Counted from the stretch's first letter, positions 1 through 5,036 are shown. The stretch: DNA of 6,586 nucleotides from JAGHEK01 sp044426235 (GCA_044426235.1 JAWXUS010000053.1:1-6586); one strand, 5' to 3'. The notes: generated by a model from the letters alone, not told the origin. Made by a program: numbers and translations.

Positions 1-1
1 A

Positions 2-4
2 CAT
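2..4 (-). CDS. Start codon of the next minus-strand gene (clipped by window edge)
   Basis: On the minus strand an AAGGAG ribosome site (plus positions 10-15) is followed 6 bases later by ATG at 4-2. All but the first codon lies outside the window, so the product cannot be read. In phage maps a sigma-like late regulator is often followed by the small terminase subunit; that is inference from position only. A hairpin with a T-rich tail lies just upstream (27-51), so this gene may need read-through or its own promoter. Confidence 0.5.
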
Positions 5-25
5 AACATTCTCCTTTTTTATACA

Positions 26-51
26 TAAAAATACACATACCTAAGTATGTG
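26..51 (-). terminator. Hairpin with T-tract after the sigma-like gene
   Basis: A perfect 7-bp stem, CACATAC (34-40) with GTATGTG (45-51) and a CTAA loop, abuts the stop codon at 52-54. Read on the minus strand it is followed by TATTTTTAT, as in a rho-independent terminator. The stem is A+T-rich with only three G-C pairs, so it may be weak or leaky. Confidence 0.5.
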
Positions 52-474
52 CTATAGTATTTGCTTTGCTATTTCTATTATAGTTTTAATTCTATTTGCT
101 ATAGTACCACGACTTATCCCGCAAATATCTTCTATATGGGAATAAGTTAGCCTTTTAGAATATCTAAGATTAAATATCTCATGGGCTTGGTTACTTTCCT
201 CTTTAAGTCTATTAATAAATAAATCGGCCTTTAGTTTAAATAACTCTAACCTCTTTATTTCATCTTCTTTATTATTTATAAGTTGTTCCTTTTTAGCAAC
301 TAAACCATCTAGCCCACAAATATCGCTATTTGCTTGAATACCTAAACTATCATAACTTATAGCTTTGAGGTTAGTTTCTTGTTTTATAATGTCAATTTCT
401 TGTTTTAGGAAACAAATCTTTTTGTCAGCAGAACTACATAAAAATAATTTTTGTTCTAAGTAATCATTTTGCAT
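52..474 (-). CDS. Phage-type sigma-70 region 4-like transcriptional regulator (late-gene activator class)
   Basis: 140 residues. The N-terminal two thirds (about 5-95) is rich in K, E, L and I with heptad-like spacing and probably forms coiled coil. The last 40 residues (FNLRYSKRLTYSHIEDICGI followed by SRGTIANRIKTII) read as a sigma-70 region 4-like helix-turn-helix: Y-S-H-I is the start of the first helix and S-R-G-T-I-A-N-R the recognition helix. Small phage proteins of this build (the ArpU/RinA-like group) activate late transcription; the exact family here is inferred. The ATG at 474-472 has an ideal AGGAGG five bases upstream. The gene is separated from the early operon by a terminator and a 130-bp control region with tandem repeats, so it is likely expressed from its own regulated promoter. 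It could instead be a minor sigma-like regulator with another target. Confidence 0.7.
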   Translation of the reverse strand: MQNDYLEQKLFLCSSADKKICFLKQEIDIIKQETNLKAISYDSLGIQANSDICGLDGLVAKKEQLINNKEDEIKRLELFKLKADLFINRLKEESNQAHEIFNLRYSKRLTYSHIEDICGISRGTIANRIKTIIEIAKQIL

Positions 475-520
475 TTTATCCTCCTATAAGTATTGTATCC
501 CACTATTAATAATACCATAG

Positions 521-532
521 AACATTGTACAA
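521..532. promoter_or_regulatory. TTGTACAA palindrome, candidate operator
   Basis: The palindrome TTGTACAA (525-532) sits at the predicted transcription start of the sigma-like gene. The surrounding ACATTGTACAA (522-532) differs in one base from ACTTTGTACAA (4014-4024) in the divergent switch region. A 9-base exact repeat, AACATTGTA, also occurs at 521-529 and 594-602. A shared element-encoded repressor is the simplest explanation; this is inference. Confidence 0.35.
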
Positions 533-536
533 ACAT

Positions 537-564
537 AGTATAAAAACGTTCAGTTTATGCGCAA
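537..564 (-). promoter_or_regulatory. Candidate promoter of the sigma-like regulator
   Basis: On the minus strand TTGCGC (564-559) and TATACT (542-537) are separated by 16 bases, placing transcription start near 530, about 55 bases before the ATG at 474. The -10 is good and the -35 is partial. The -35 falls inside the first of three 21-bp repeats, and a TTGTACAA palindrome (525-532) covers the predicted start, so both activation and repression sites may flank it. Confidence 0.4.
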
Positions 565-610
565 ATTCATTCAATTTATGTATAATTTTGTTCAACATTG
601 TATTTTGGAA
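549..610. repeat. Three tandem 21-bp imperfect repeats (iteron-like)
   Basis: Units start at 549, 570 and 591 with an exact 21-bp period, each beginning TTCA. The first two share the pattern TTCA-x-TTTATG followed by AA-x-TT (about 14 of 21 positions identical); the third keeps TTCAA and the T/A-rich half but is diverged. A 21-bp period equals two DNA turns, putting the sites on one face. They lie just upstream of, and overlap, the candidate promoter of the sigma-like gene, as expected for activator or repressor binding sites. Confidence 0.5.
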
Positions 611-611
611 T

Positions 612-645
612 GAAAAAGGCTTGATAGAAATTAATCTACAAGCCT
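612..645 (-). terminator. Strong rho-independent terminator at the end of the early operon
   Basis: An interrupted 11-bp stem: AGGCTTG (617-623) pairs with CAAGCCT (639-645) and TAGA (625-628) with TCTA (635-638), with one bulged A at 624 and an AATTAA loop. On the minus strand the stem is followed at once by TTTTTCA. It lies 130 bases past the last gene of the operon (stop at 776) and insulates the sigma-like gene from read-through. Confidence 0.85.
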
Positions 646-760
646 AGAAACTTAAAGGTAAATTTGAATTTTGTTTTGTTAGACTAAAACTCAATTAATT
701 AACGTCGCTTTACCCAACGACGGAATGAGAACATTCCTACAGTCCTTAAATTAATTATAT
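646..760 (-). ncRNA. Possible structured RNA (two stacked hairpins, upstream TATAAT)
   Basis: Two hairpins abut: CGTCG/CGACG (703-707 with 718-722, loop CTTTACCCAA) and GGAATG/CATTCC (722-727 with 732-737, AGAA loop). They are distinctly richer in G+C than the flanks. On the minus strand a TATAAT (759-754) precedes them at a distance suited to a start near 747, and the strong terminator at 612-645 follows, so a separate transcript of about 130 nt is possible. No known RNA family is assigned with confidence. The order GGAATG-TTCT-CATTCC, then a stem with a GGGTAA-type loop, then GTTAA recalls right-end (omega RNA) segments of IS200/IS605-TnpB elements; that is a recollection, not a match. It could also simply be the 3' untranslated region of the operon. 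Confidence 0.35.
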
Positions 761-780
761 CAAAAATTTAAATTCCTACA
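733..780. repeat. 9-bp direct repeat ATTCCTACA flanking the structured segment's start
   Basis: ATTCCTACA occurs at 733-741 and again at 772-780, 39 bases apart. The first copy is the outer arm of the GGAATG hairpin and the second spans the stop codon of the small acidic gene. Origin unknown; a short duplication or the trace of an insertion are possible. Confidence 0.4.
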
Positions 781-1066
781 TATACCAATCATCTAAATTA
801 TGTAAATTAAAAAATGCCAATGCTTTATCAATATTTTCATCATAATCCTTAGTAAAATCTATATCTGGATAATCAAAAGTTTTATCAATATATTCATCAA
901 TAGTTGTAAAATCGAACTTACAATCTATTGCAAATATAAGAATTACTTTAATTAATATATTTTTTCTTTCATTATCGAATGGATCTCTTATAAAAAAATT
1001 CCCCTCATCCGTTTTTTCTATGATTTTGAATGAATAATCATCATCAATAAAAAATTTCTTGTTCAT
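776..1066 (-). CDS. Small acidic protein of unknown function
   Basis: 96 residues, not recognised. It is notably acidic and aromatic, with many D, E, F and Y residues, including a D/Y-rich stretch at about 57-80 (EYIDKTFDYPDIDFTKDYDE) and a C-terminal DDWYM. Residues 37-47 (ILIKVILIFAI) are hydrophobic, too short for a sure membrane helix and more likely a core strand or helix. The start has AGGGGGG five bases upstream, and that site overlaps the stop codon of the preceding gene (1077-1079), showing tight translational linkage. It is the last gene of the early operon. Small acidic phage proteins are often DNA mimics or inhibitors of host enzymes; that is only a possibility here. Confidence 0.65.
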   Translation of the reverse strand: MNKKFFIDDDYSFKIIEKTDEGNFFIRDPFDNERKNILIKVILIFAIDCKFDFTTIDEYIDKTFDYPDIDFTKDYDENIDKALAFFNLHNLDDWYM

Positions 1067-1076
1067 ACTTACCCCC

Positions 1077-1421
1077 CTAAAATTTTCTTGTTATATAATA
1101 TCTTTTTCTATATCTTACTTTCCTGTACATTGCACTAAAAAGGGCTGATTTATCAAAGTTATCTTTAGTTTCAAAAAACTTAACTAATTTTTTTCTATCT
1201 TCAAAATAGAATTTTTTATTTTCCAAAGTATCTTCAATCACATAACTTTTAGTCTTTTTATTTTTATCTTTATTTAAGCTCATGTTGGCACTTATAAATC
1301 CAAATGGTTTTGGATTTATAAGTCTTTCTATTGCCTCACCAGGAGTCAAATCCTTATTTAGTATACAAGCAAGCAAAGCATGATAATTAAGTTTATATAA
1401 AAACTCATCATCATCTTTCAT
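1077..1421 (-). CDS. Unknown phage-type protein, paralogue of the upstream neighbour (copy 2)
   Basis: 114 residues, family not recognised. It shares NY-x-ALLACIL near the N-terminus, a following TP, and a C-terminal pattern (a Y/RxxD strand, K/R-x-FxxKL, then an aromatic-basic tail) with the 105-residue product encoded at 1436-1753. The two are diverged tandem duplicates. The tail (YRKVRYRKRYYITRKF) is very basic, suggesting nucleic-acid contact. ATG at 1421-1419 follows AAAGGGG by nine bases, and only 14 bases separate the two genes, so they are co-translated members of the early operon. Confidence 0.65.
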   Translation of the reverse strand: MKDDDEFLYKLNYHALLACILNKDLTPGEAIERLINPKPFGFISANMSLNKDKNKKTKSYVIEDTLENKKFYFEDRKKLVKFFETKDNFDKSALFSAMYRKVRYRKRYYITRKF

Positions 1422-1435
1422 ATCAAATATCCCCT

Positions 1436-1753
1436 TTAACTAAAACTTATATCAACGATATATTTATTTTTGTATGTAGTTCCTTCGTAGTACGTAGCAT
1501 ATTGTAATCTACTTTTATCCTCTACTGAATAATCAAATAAATTTATTTTAGCTAACTTTTCTCTAAAATCTTTTCTTTTGTGACTTATTAAAATAATTTT
1601 ATTAGTTTTTAAATCTACTAATCTAAATTCTCTTACCTTACCTTTTCTTGGTATTCTTGCATTACATCTAATTAATCCCATATTACGTAAAACAACCTCT
1701 GGAGTCTGTGGAGTAAGTATACAAGCAAGTAGTGCCATATAATTATCCTCCAT
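1436..1753 (-). CDS. Unknown phage-type protein, paralogue of the downstream neighbour (copy 1)
   Basis: 105 residues, family not recognised. ALLACIL at residues 7-13 is followed by TPQTPEVVLRNMGLI, a likely helix, and then by a basic, beta-rich section (GKVREFRLVDLKTNKIILIS) and FREKLAKINLFDYS. The start at 1753 is chosen over the ATG five codons later because the NY before ALLACIL is conserved in the paralogue and AGGAGAG lies close upstream; a GGAGG before the second ATG leaves some doubt. The start overlaps the previous small gene by 11 bases, typical of coupled translation. Confidence 0.65.
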   Translation of the reverse strand: MEDNYMALLACILTPQTPEVVLRNMGLIRCNARIPRKGKVREFRLVDLKTNKIILISHKRKDFREKLAKINLFDYSVEDKSRLQYATYYEGTTYKNKYIVDISFS

Positions 1754-1889
1754 TTTTCTCTCCTTGTTCTTCTAAAATAACATTTCTATCTACCCACTCC
1801 GAGAATTTAAGAGTTAGATCATTAAGACCTAACTGTAAATAAACTTCCCCTAATATCTCTTTTATCTCAGTAGTTTCAACTTTATTCAT
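1743..1889 (-). CDS. 48-residue small protein, possibly Spo0E-like
   Basis: Codons run from ATG at 1889 to TAA at 1745-1743: MNKVETTEIK at the start and VILEEQGEKNGG at the end. The middle reads LNDLTLKFSEWVDRNVI; S-E-W-V-D-R sits like the S-Q-E-L-D-K signature of Spo0E-type aspartyl-phosphate phosphatases, of which clostridial phages carry short variants, but the match is partial and the call is tentative. Spo0E proteins dephosphorylate Spo0A and delay sporulation, a sensible aim for a phage in a spore former. An AAGGAG lies ten bases upstream; the start overlaps the preceding gene by 8 bases and the end overlaps the next by 11. Confidence 0.55.
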   Translation of the reverse strand: MNKVETTEIKEILGEVYLQLGLNDLTLKFSEWVDRNVILEEQGEKNGG

Positions 1890-2043
1890 TTGTCATAATC
1901 TCCTTAAAAATAGCATCAATATCTTTCATAACTATAAAAAAGGCTTTTTCATAAGTTATTTTACGTTTTTTTGCTATCTTTTTAGATGCAACATTAATAA
2001 AATCTGCAACTTCTAAAATACTAAAATTATCTAACATCATCAT
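1882..2043 (-). CDS. 53-residue small protein of unknown function
   Basis: Starts at the first of three consecutive ATG codons (2043, 2040, 2037), with GGGGGAG five bases before the first; the second or third ATG may be used instead. Sequence begins MMMLDNFSIL and ends FKEIMTNE. A basic middle (SKKIAKKRKITYEKA) lies between two amphipathic helices, so it may bind nucleic acid or a partner. Not recognised. It overlaps the next gene by 8 bases, which supports it as a true member of the operon. Confidence 0.6.
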   Translation of the reverse strand: MMMLDNFSILEVADFINVASKKIAKKRKITYEKAFFIVMKDIDAIFKEIMTNE

Positions 2044-2075
2044 TAGTTCTCCCCCAGTATTAGTACCCTCTTTAT

Positions 2076-2228
2076 TTATCTTACATATTCTTCAAAAGAT
2101 CTAGTAATCGATTGAATTTCTCTGCAATTAGTACAAATATAATCACTAATTACTAAAGTTTCATCAAATAGATACATTGTTTTTTCATTTTCAAGTACTA
2201 AATCAGTTTCTTCACAACAGTTTTCCAT
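2076..2228 (-). CDS. 50-residue cysteine-containing small protein (possible zinc ribbon)
   Basis: Begins MENCCEETDL, ends RSFEEYVR. Cysteines at residues 4, 5, 32 and 35 give CC near the N-terminus and a CTNC knuckle, which could bind one zinc ion in a mini zinc ribbon. The rest is acidic. The AGGAG ribosome site, six bases before ATG, overlaps the stop codon of the previous gene, so the two are coupled. No family recognised; too short for a firm function. Confidence 0.6.
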   Translation of the reverse strand: MENCCEETDLVLENEKTMYLFDETLVISDYICTNCREIQSITRSFEEYVR

Positions 2229-2238
2229 TGTTTTCTCC

Positions 2239-2415
2239 TTAGTCATTATTAAGCTCAGATAAATCGCCTACTGCTAATCTATGTTTTAGAATTTCAACAT
2301 TTACGGCCTTTATCTCATCAAGTATTTTGTCAATTTCATCTTTAGTCATTTGCCTACCCAGAACTTCCTCTGGGCTTATAATTTTTACACGTGGCTTGCA
2401 AGGATTATCATTCAT
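2239..2415 (-). CDS. 58-residue small helical protein of unknown function
   Basis: Begins MNDNPCKPRV, continues KIISPEEVLGRQMTKDEIDK and ends GDLSELNND. Residues 22-50 look like one long amphipathic helix. AAAGGGG lies seven bases before the ATG at 2415, a strong site. It follows the replication-type gene after an 83-base gap, the largest within the operon, and its TAA is two bases from the next ribosome site. Not recognised. Confidence 0.6.
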   Translation of the reverse strand: MNDNPCKPRVKIISPEEVLGRQMTKDEIDKILDEIKAVNVEILKHRLAVGDLSELNND

Positions 2416-2498
2416 CAATTTTCCCCTTTTGAATAATTTTATGATTCAAATATGTTGTCCTATGCTAATCCTCTTCCCATAAAGGATTTATGTCCTCT

Positions 2499-3326
2499 TT
2501 ATTGTCCAAATCTTGCTTTTTGTCCTTCTAATAAAATTCTTTCAAGTTCATCATCACTATAATTATCATAAGTAGTTTCTATGTTATGGTATCTTGTTTT
2601 TGGAGTAGTACTATTATTAGTTCCTGTATTTCTCCAGTAATCTTTATTAGATATTGCACTAATTAAAGTTCCAATGTTGTTATTTTTAGTCTTTGCTCTA
2701 GAAATCGAATCTTTTAAATATTCTAAAGTATCATCTCCAGATGCTTTTAGCTTATTTAATACAATATTTGTAGATTTACTATCTATATCGCTATTAAAGT
2801 TCTTAATTAGCTCAATAAATTCTTTTTTATCCACGTTTAGGTGGTTTTCGTTTATTTCAGTTTTCTTTTCTTTAATTTCAACTTCATTTTTCGACTTTTC
2901 AATTGTTAAAGCATCTCTTTTTCTAAGAGTTTTCTTCACCTGATCCTTTGCAACAGATACTGCACTCTTAAACTTGTCCGTTAAAAAAATCTTTCTACTC
3001 TCGATATTATTTGTAACATCGTTGTAGATAAGCTGAGAGAATATGTAACCTTTATCTCTCAGACCTTTCAACCATTTTTGTATGCTAGATTTACTAAATA
3101 CTCCATTTAATGCACATAAATATTCATCCGTTGCATACACGTATCCCTTTTGTTGTGCCAAACTTAATAGTTGTGAATATAGAATCTTTTCTCTATATGT
3201 AAGTTCATTATTTCCGTTTATTTCTGCAGGAGTAAAGTATGCTAAAGATACTTCTTCCATTTTCATTTTAATTTTTTCCCTAGTTGTATTTGCTTTATCT
3301 GTCGTTGATCTAATTATATTATTCAT
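2499..3326 (-). CDS. Winged-helix (HTH_36-like) phage/plasmid replication initiator-type protein
   Basis: 275 residues. Residues about 30-110 form a winged helix of the HTH_36 kind: ELTYREKILYSQLLSLAQ, then an ATDEYL helix, then SKSSIQKWLKGLRDKGYI as recognition helix and wing. Residues 110-165 are a charged K/E-rich linker. The C-terminal part (about 165-260) holds KEFIELIKNFN and a helical stretch ending in NKDYW, as in replication-initiator proteins of clostridial phages and plasmids. Its likely role is to bind the element's origin and start replication; the origin may lie in its own gene or elsewhere. ATG at 3326 has AAAGGGG eight bases upstream, and its N-terminus aligns with the paralogue's, supporting this start. 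The last codons may be frameshifted (see findings). Confidence 0.7.
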   Translation of the reverse strand: MNNIIRSTTDKANTTREKIKMKMEEVSLAYFTPAEINGNNELTYREKILYSQLLSLAQQKGYVYATDEYLCALNGVFSKSSIQKWLKGLRDKGYIFSQLIYNDVTNNIESRKIFLTDKFKSAVSVAKDQVKKTLRKRDALTIEKSKNEVEIKEKKTEINENHLNVDKKEFIELIKNFNSDIDSKSTNIVLNKLKASGDDTLEYLKDSISRAKTKNNNIGTLISAISNKDYWRNTGTNNSTTPKTRYHNIETTYDNYSDDELERILLEGQKARFGQ

Positions 3327-3362
3327 TCGATTATCCCCTTTCTTCTCAATCTCCCTATATTT

Positions 3363-3731
3363 TTATTTAAATTTATCAGTTAAAAATATTTTTCTAACTT
3401 TAGTGCTTTTTGTTTCATCTTCATAATCTAATTTAGACACTATATAACCTTTATCTCTAAGACCTTTTAACCATTTTTGTACAGCAGACTTAGTACAAAC
3501 GTGATTAATTATACGTAAATGTTCATCAGTAATACACGTAGATCTATCTTCTTTTCCTTGTGCCAAAGTAAATAATTGTGAATATAGAATTTTTTCTTTA
3601 AACGTAAGTTCAGGACTTGACATTATTTTTCCAGGTGTAATATACCCAAAAAATATTTCTTCGTTTTTTAATTCAATTTTTTCTTCAGTCATAGTTACTT
3701 TGTCTAGTGTTGATTTATTACTATTCTTCAT
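3363..3731 (-). CDS. Truncated paralogue of the replication initiator: stand-alone winged-helix protein
   Basis: 122 residues from ATG at 3731, chosen because AAGGAGAG lies five bases upstream; a longer frame to 3779 would overlap the preceding gene and lacks such a site. About 55% identical by eye to residues 1-120 of the 275-residue product encoded at 2499-3326, including identical QKWLKGLRDKGYI and RKIFLTDKFK blocks. It stops right after that last block, so it keeps the DNA-binding domain but lacks linker and C-terminal domain. It could be a competitor for origin or operator sites, i.e. a copy-control or antirepressor-type factor, or merely a decaying duplicate. Good ribosome site and intact frame argue that it is expressed. 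Confidence 0.7.
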   Translation of the reverse strand: MKNSNKSTLDKVTMTEEKIELKNEEIFFGYITPGKIMSSPELTFKEKILYSQLFTLAQGKEDRSTCITDEHLRIINHVCTKSAVQKWLKGLRDKGYIVSKLDYEDETKSTKVRKIFLTDKFK

Positions 3732-3771
3732 TGATACTCTCCTTACGTTTATAAATCTATTATTCTTCAAT

Positions 3772-3957
3772 TTATTCAAATATTTTTCTTAAATCTTCAT
3801 CAAAATATATAGAAATTTTTAATGCTATCTTCAAACTAGGATTACATCTTTGTTTCTCAATGTTAATTAAACTCTGTCTTGAAATTCCAATATGTCTACA
3901 CATTTCTTCTTGTGTCACATCTTTATCTAGTCTGTATTTTCTTATATAGTTTTTCAT
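3772..3957 (-). CDS. Small Cro-like XRE-family transcriptional regulator
   Basis: 61 residues starting MKNYIRKYRLDKDVTQEEMC. The helix-turn-helix covers residues 4-58: T-Q-E-E-M begins helix 2, ISRQSLINIEKQRCNPSL is helix 3 plus the usual tail, followed by IALKISIYFDEDLRKIF. This is the compact single-domain form common in Firmicutes elements. ATG at 3957 is preferred over GTG at 3972 because GAGG lies at the right distance before it. It is the first gene of the early operon and diverges from the repressor gene, the classical Cro position, so it probably binds the 3958-4080 region and tips the switch toward replication. Confidence 0.85.
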   Translation of the reverse strand: MKNYIRKYRLDKDVTQEEMCRHIGISRQSLINIEKQRCNPSLKIALKISIYFDEDLRKIFE

Positions 3958-4080
3958 ATTTGTAAACCTCACTTTACTTAGATAATACTATATAACATTA
4001 CATTTTGTAAAGTACTTTGTACAATAATTTTTATTTAGTTTGATTAAAATGTATTATATACTTTACATTGAGGTGATATA
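3958..4080. promoter_or_regulatory. Divergent promoter/operator region of the repressor-Cro switch
   Basis: The minus-strand early promoter reads TTTACA (4011-4006), 18-base spacer, TATTAT (3987-3982). A 10-bp perfect palindrome AAAGTACTTT (4009-4018) overlaps its -35, and TTGTACAA (4017-4024) adjoins it. The half-site ACTTTACA recurs at 4060-4067, near the start of the plus-strand transcript, where TTTAGT (4034-4039), 17 bases, TATACT (4057-4062) is a weak candidate promoter. This arrangement fits one operator that blocks the early promoter and a second that autoregulates the repressor gene. The repressor's ribosome site AGGTGAT is at 4071-4077. Confidence 0.6.
4006..4024. promoter_or_regulatory. 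Candidate repressor operator (overlapping palindromes)
   Basis: TGTAAAGT (4006-4013) and ACTTTGTA (4014-4021) form a near-perfect 16-bp inverted repeat, overlapped by the 8-bp palindrome TTGTACAA. It covers the -35 of the early promoter, where bound repressor would exclude RNA polymerase. Which of the two XRE proteins binds it cannot be told from sequence. Confidence 0.5.
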
Positions 4081-4485
4081 ATGAACTTAATTAAGTTAGG
4101 AGAAATATTAAAACGAAGAAGAAAAGAATTAAAATTGTCATTAAGAGATGCAGGAACTTTACTTTCTTTGAGTCATAACTATATTTCTATATTAGAAAAA
4201 GCAAAAGATCCCAAAAGTAATATGCCAATAAAACCAACTATAGAAACTTTAGAATTAATATCTAAAGGATATAACCTAGATATAAATATATTATTGGATT
4301 TATGTGGGTTCGATTTTAAAATAGCTCCAAAAGAAAATAATAATAATTTAGAAGAATTCTATTATGATATTAATAATCTACAAGAAGATAGTTTGAAACA
4401 ACTTAAAGAATACCTAGAGTTATTAAAACTAAAAGAAAATAACAATAAGAGTAAAGGATCATCAGTTTTAAAAAATGTAAATTAA
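4081..4485 (+). CDS. XRE-family (Cro/CI type) phage repressor
   Basis: 134 residues. Residues 4-72 are a helix-turn-helix domain: LGEILKRRRKELKLSLRDAG, then LSLSHNYISILEKAKDP with recognition helix S-H-N-Y-I-S, then PTIETLELISKGYNLDINIL. This matches repressors that control phages and mobile elements of Firmicutes. The C-terminal 60 residues are N/E/K-rich and helical and hold no LexA/CI-type Ser-Lys peptidase, so RecA-stimulated self-cleavage is not expected; induction must use another route such as antirepression or a separate protease. ATG has AGGTGAT three bases upstream. It is the only plus-strand gene of the phage-like part and is divergent from the early operon. Confidence 0.85.
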   Translation: MNLIKLGEILKRRRKELKLSLRDAGTLLSLSHNYISILEKAKDPKSNMPIKPTIETLELISKGYNLDINILLDLCGFDFKIAPKENNNNLEEFYYDINNLQEDSLKQLKEYLELLKLKENNNKSKGSSVLKNVN

Positions 4486-4584
4486 TAAAAGATTTAAAAA
4501 CATAGATTAGATATATTGGATTTTATAATCCTAAACAACCAACTAACTTTTTTTGTTGGACAAGTTTTCTAAATAAGATTAACC

Positions 4585-4615
4585 AAACCTTAAAAGAATG
4601 GTTTTGAACTTTTTA
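4585..4615 (+). terminator. Weak terminator candidate after the repressor gene
   Basis: AAACC (4585-4589) pairs with GGTTT (4600-4604) around a 10-base loop, followed by TGAACTTTTTA. The stem is only five pairs, so this is tentative; other small hairpins (GGATT/AATCC at 4518-4531, CCAAC/GTTGG at 4539-4559) are nearby and also weak. Confidence 0.25.
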
Positions 4616-4757
4616 TAAAATATTAAAAATAATTAATAAATTTTAAATTAAAAATAAAAGTAACTTTTTATGTAAAACAACAACAATTTGTATATTGTTA
4701 TTATATATTAATTATTGTTATTTATTATTATATATTCTTTCTCCATTCTGAGTGTTA

Positions 4758-4849
4758 ACCCTATCCCAAACTAGTGGCATAGGGTACCCACAACTTACGG
4801 AATACCCTTATCTTTATATAAAACATGGGTTATACCAATGCTTAAGCAT
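4758..4849. repeat. Set of inverted repeats (possible hairpin array)
   Basis: ACCCTAT (4758-4764) and ATAGGGT (4779-4785) enclose 14 bases containing ACTAGT. The right arm can instead pair with TACCCT (4803-4808), and TAACCC (4756-4761) with GGGTTA (4827-4832), so mutually exclusive folds exist. GGGTACCC (4782-4789) and ATGCTTAAGCAT (4838-4849) are perfect palindromes. Confidence 0.45.
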
Positions 4850-4879
4850 ACGTTAATAGAGAAATATAAACATAAAAAG

Positions 4880-4941
4880 TTACGGATTTGGTTACGACTT
4901 ACGTTACGTATTCGCACACACATTTTACGTAGTTACGTATT
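4880..4941. repeat. Cluster of TTACG motifs (iteron-like)
   Basis: TTACG begins at 4880, 4892, 4899, 4904, 4925 and 4933, with one more at 4795. A 10-base direct repeat GTTACGTATT occurs at 4903-4912 and 4932-4941. Such density of one CG-containing pentamer in A+T-rich DNA is far above chance and suggests multiple protein-binding sites, as in replication origins or recombination sites. Confidence 0.5.
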
Positions 4942-5036
4942 TAATAAATTAGTGAATTTTGAAAGTAATTAAAAAAATAAGGGATAGATCTAAGACAAAA
5001 ATATAAATAAGACTTCAATTTTTTAATCTAACTTTT

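Noticed and set aside
549..610. CRISPR array
   Set aside because: The 21-bp units are contiguous without unique spacers, imperfect and only three; they fit protein-binding repeats better.
733..780. CRISPR repeat-spacer unit formed by ATTCCTACA copies 39 bases apart
   Set aside because: Nine bases is too short for a repeat and there are only two copies.
2674..2943. Plus-strand open frame of 89 codons
   Set aside because: It is antisense to the replication-initiator gene, is low-complexity in F, S and L, and has no fitting ribosome site; it mirrors the K/E-rich linker on the other strand.
3082..3426. Plus-strand open frame of 114 codons
   Set aside because: Antisense to both winged-helix genes and spanning their junction; the true genes have strong ribosome sites and paralogous sequence.
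3732..3779. Longer start at 3779 for the truncated winged-helix gene
   Set aside because: It would overlap the previous gene, has no good ribosome site, and the extra 16 residues do not align with the paralogue.
3958..3972. GTG start at 3972 for the Cro-like gene
   Set aside because: The GAGG ribosome site lies after this codon and at correct spacing for ATG at 3957.
4518..4559. Two small hairpins as repressor-gene terminator
   Set aside because: Five-pair A+T-rich stems, with the T-run inside the loop of the second; not convincing.
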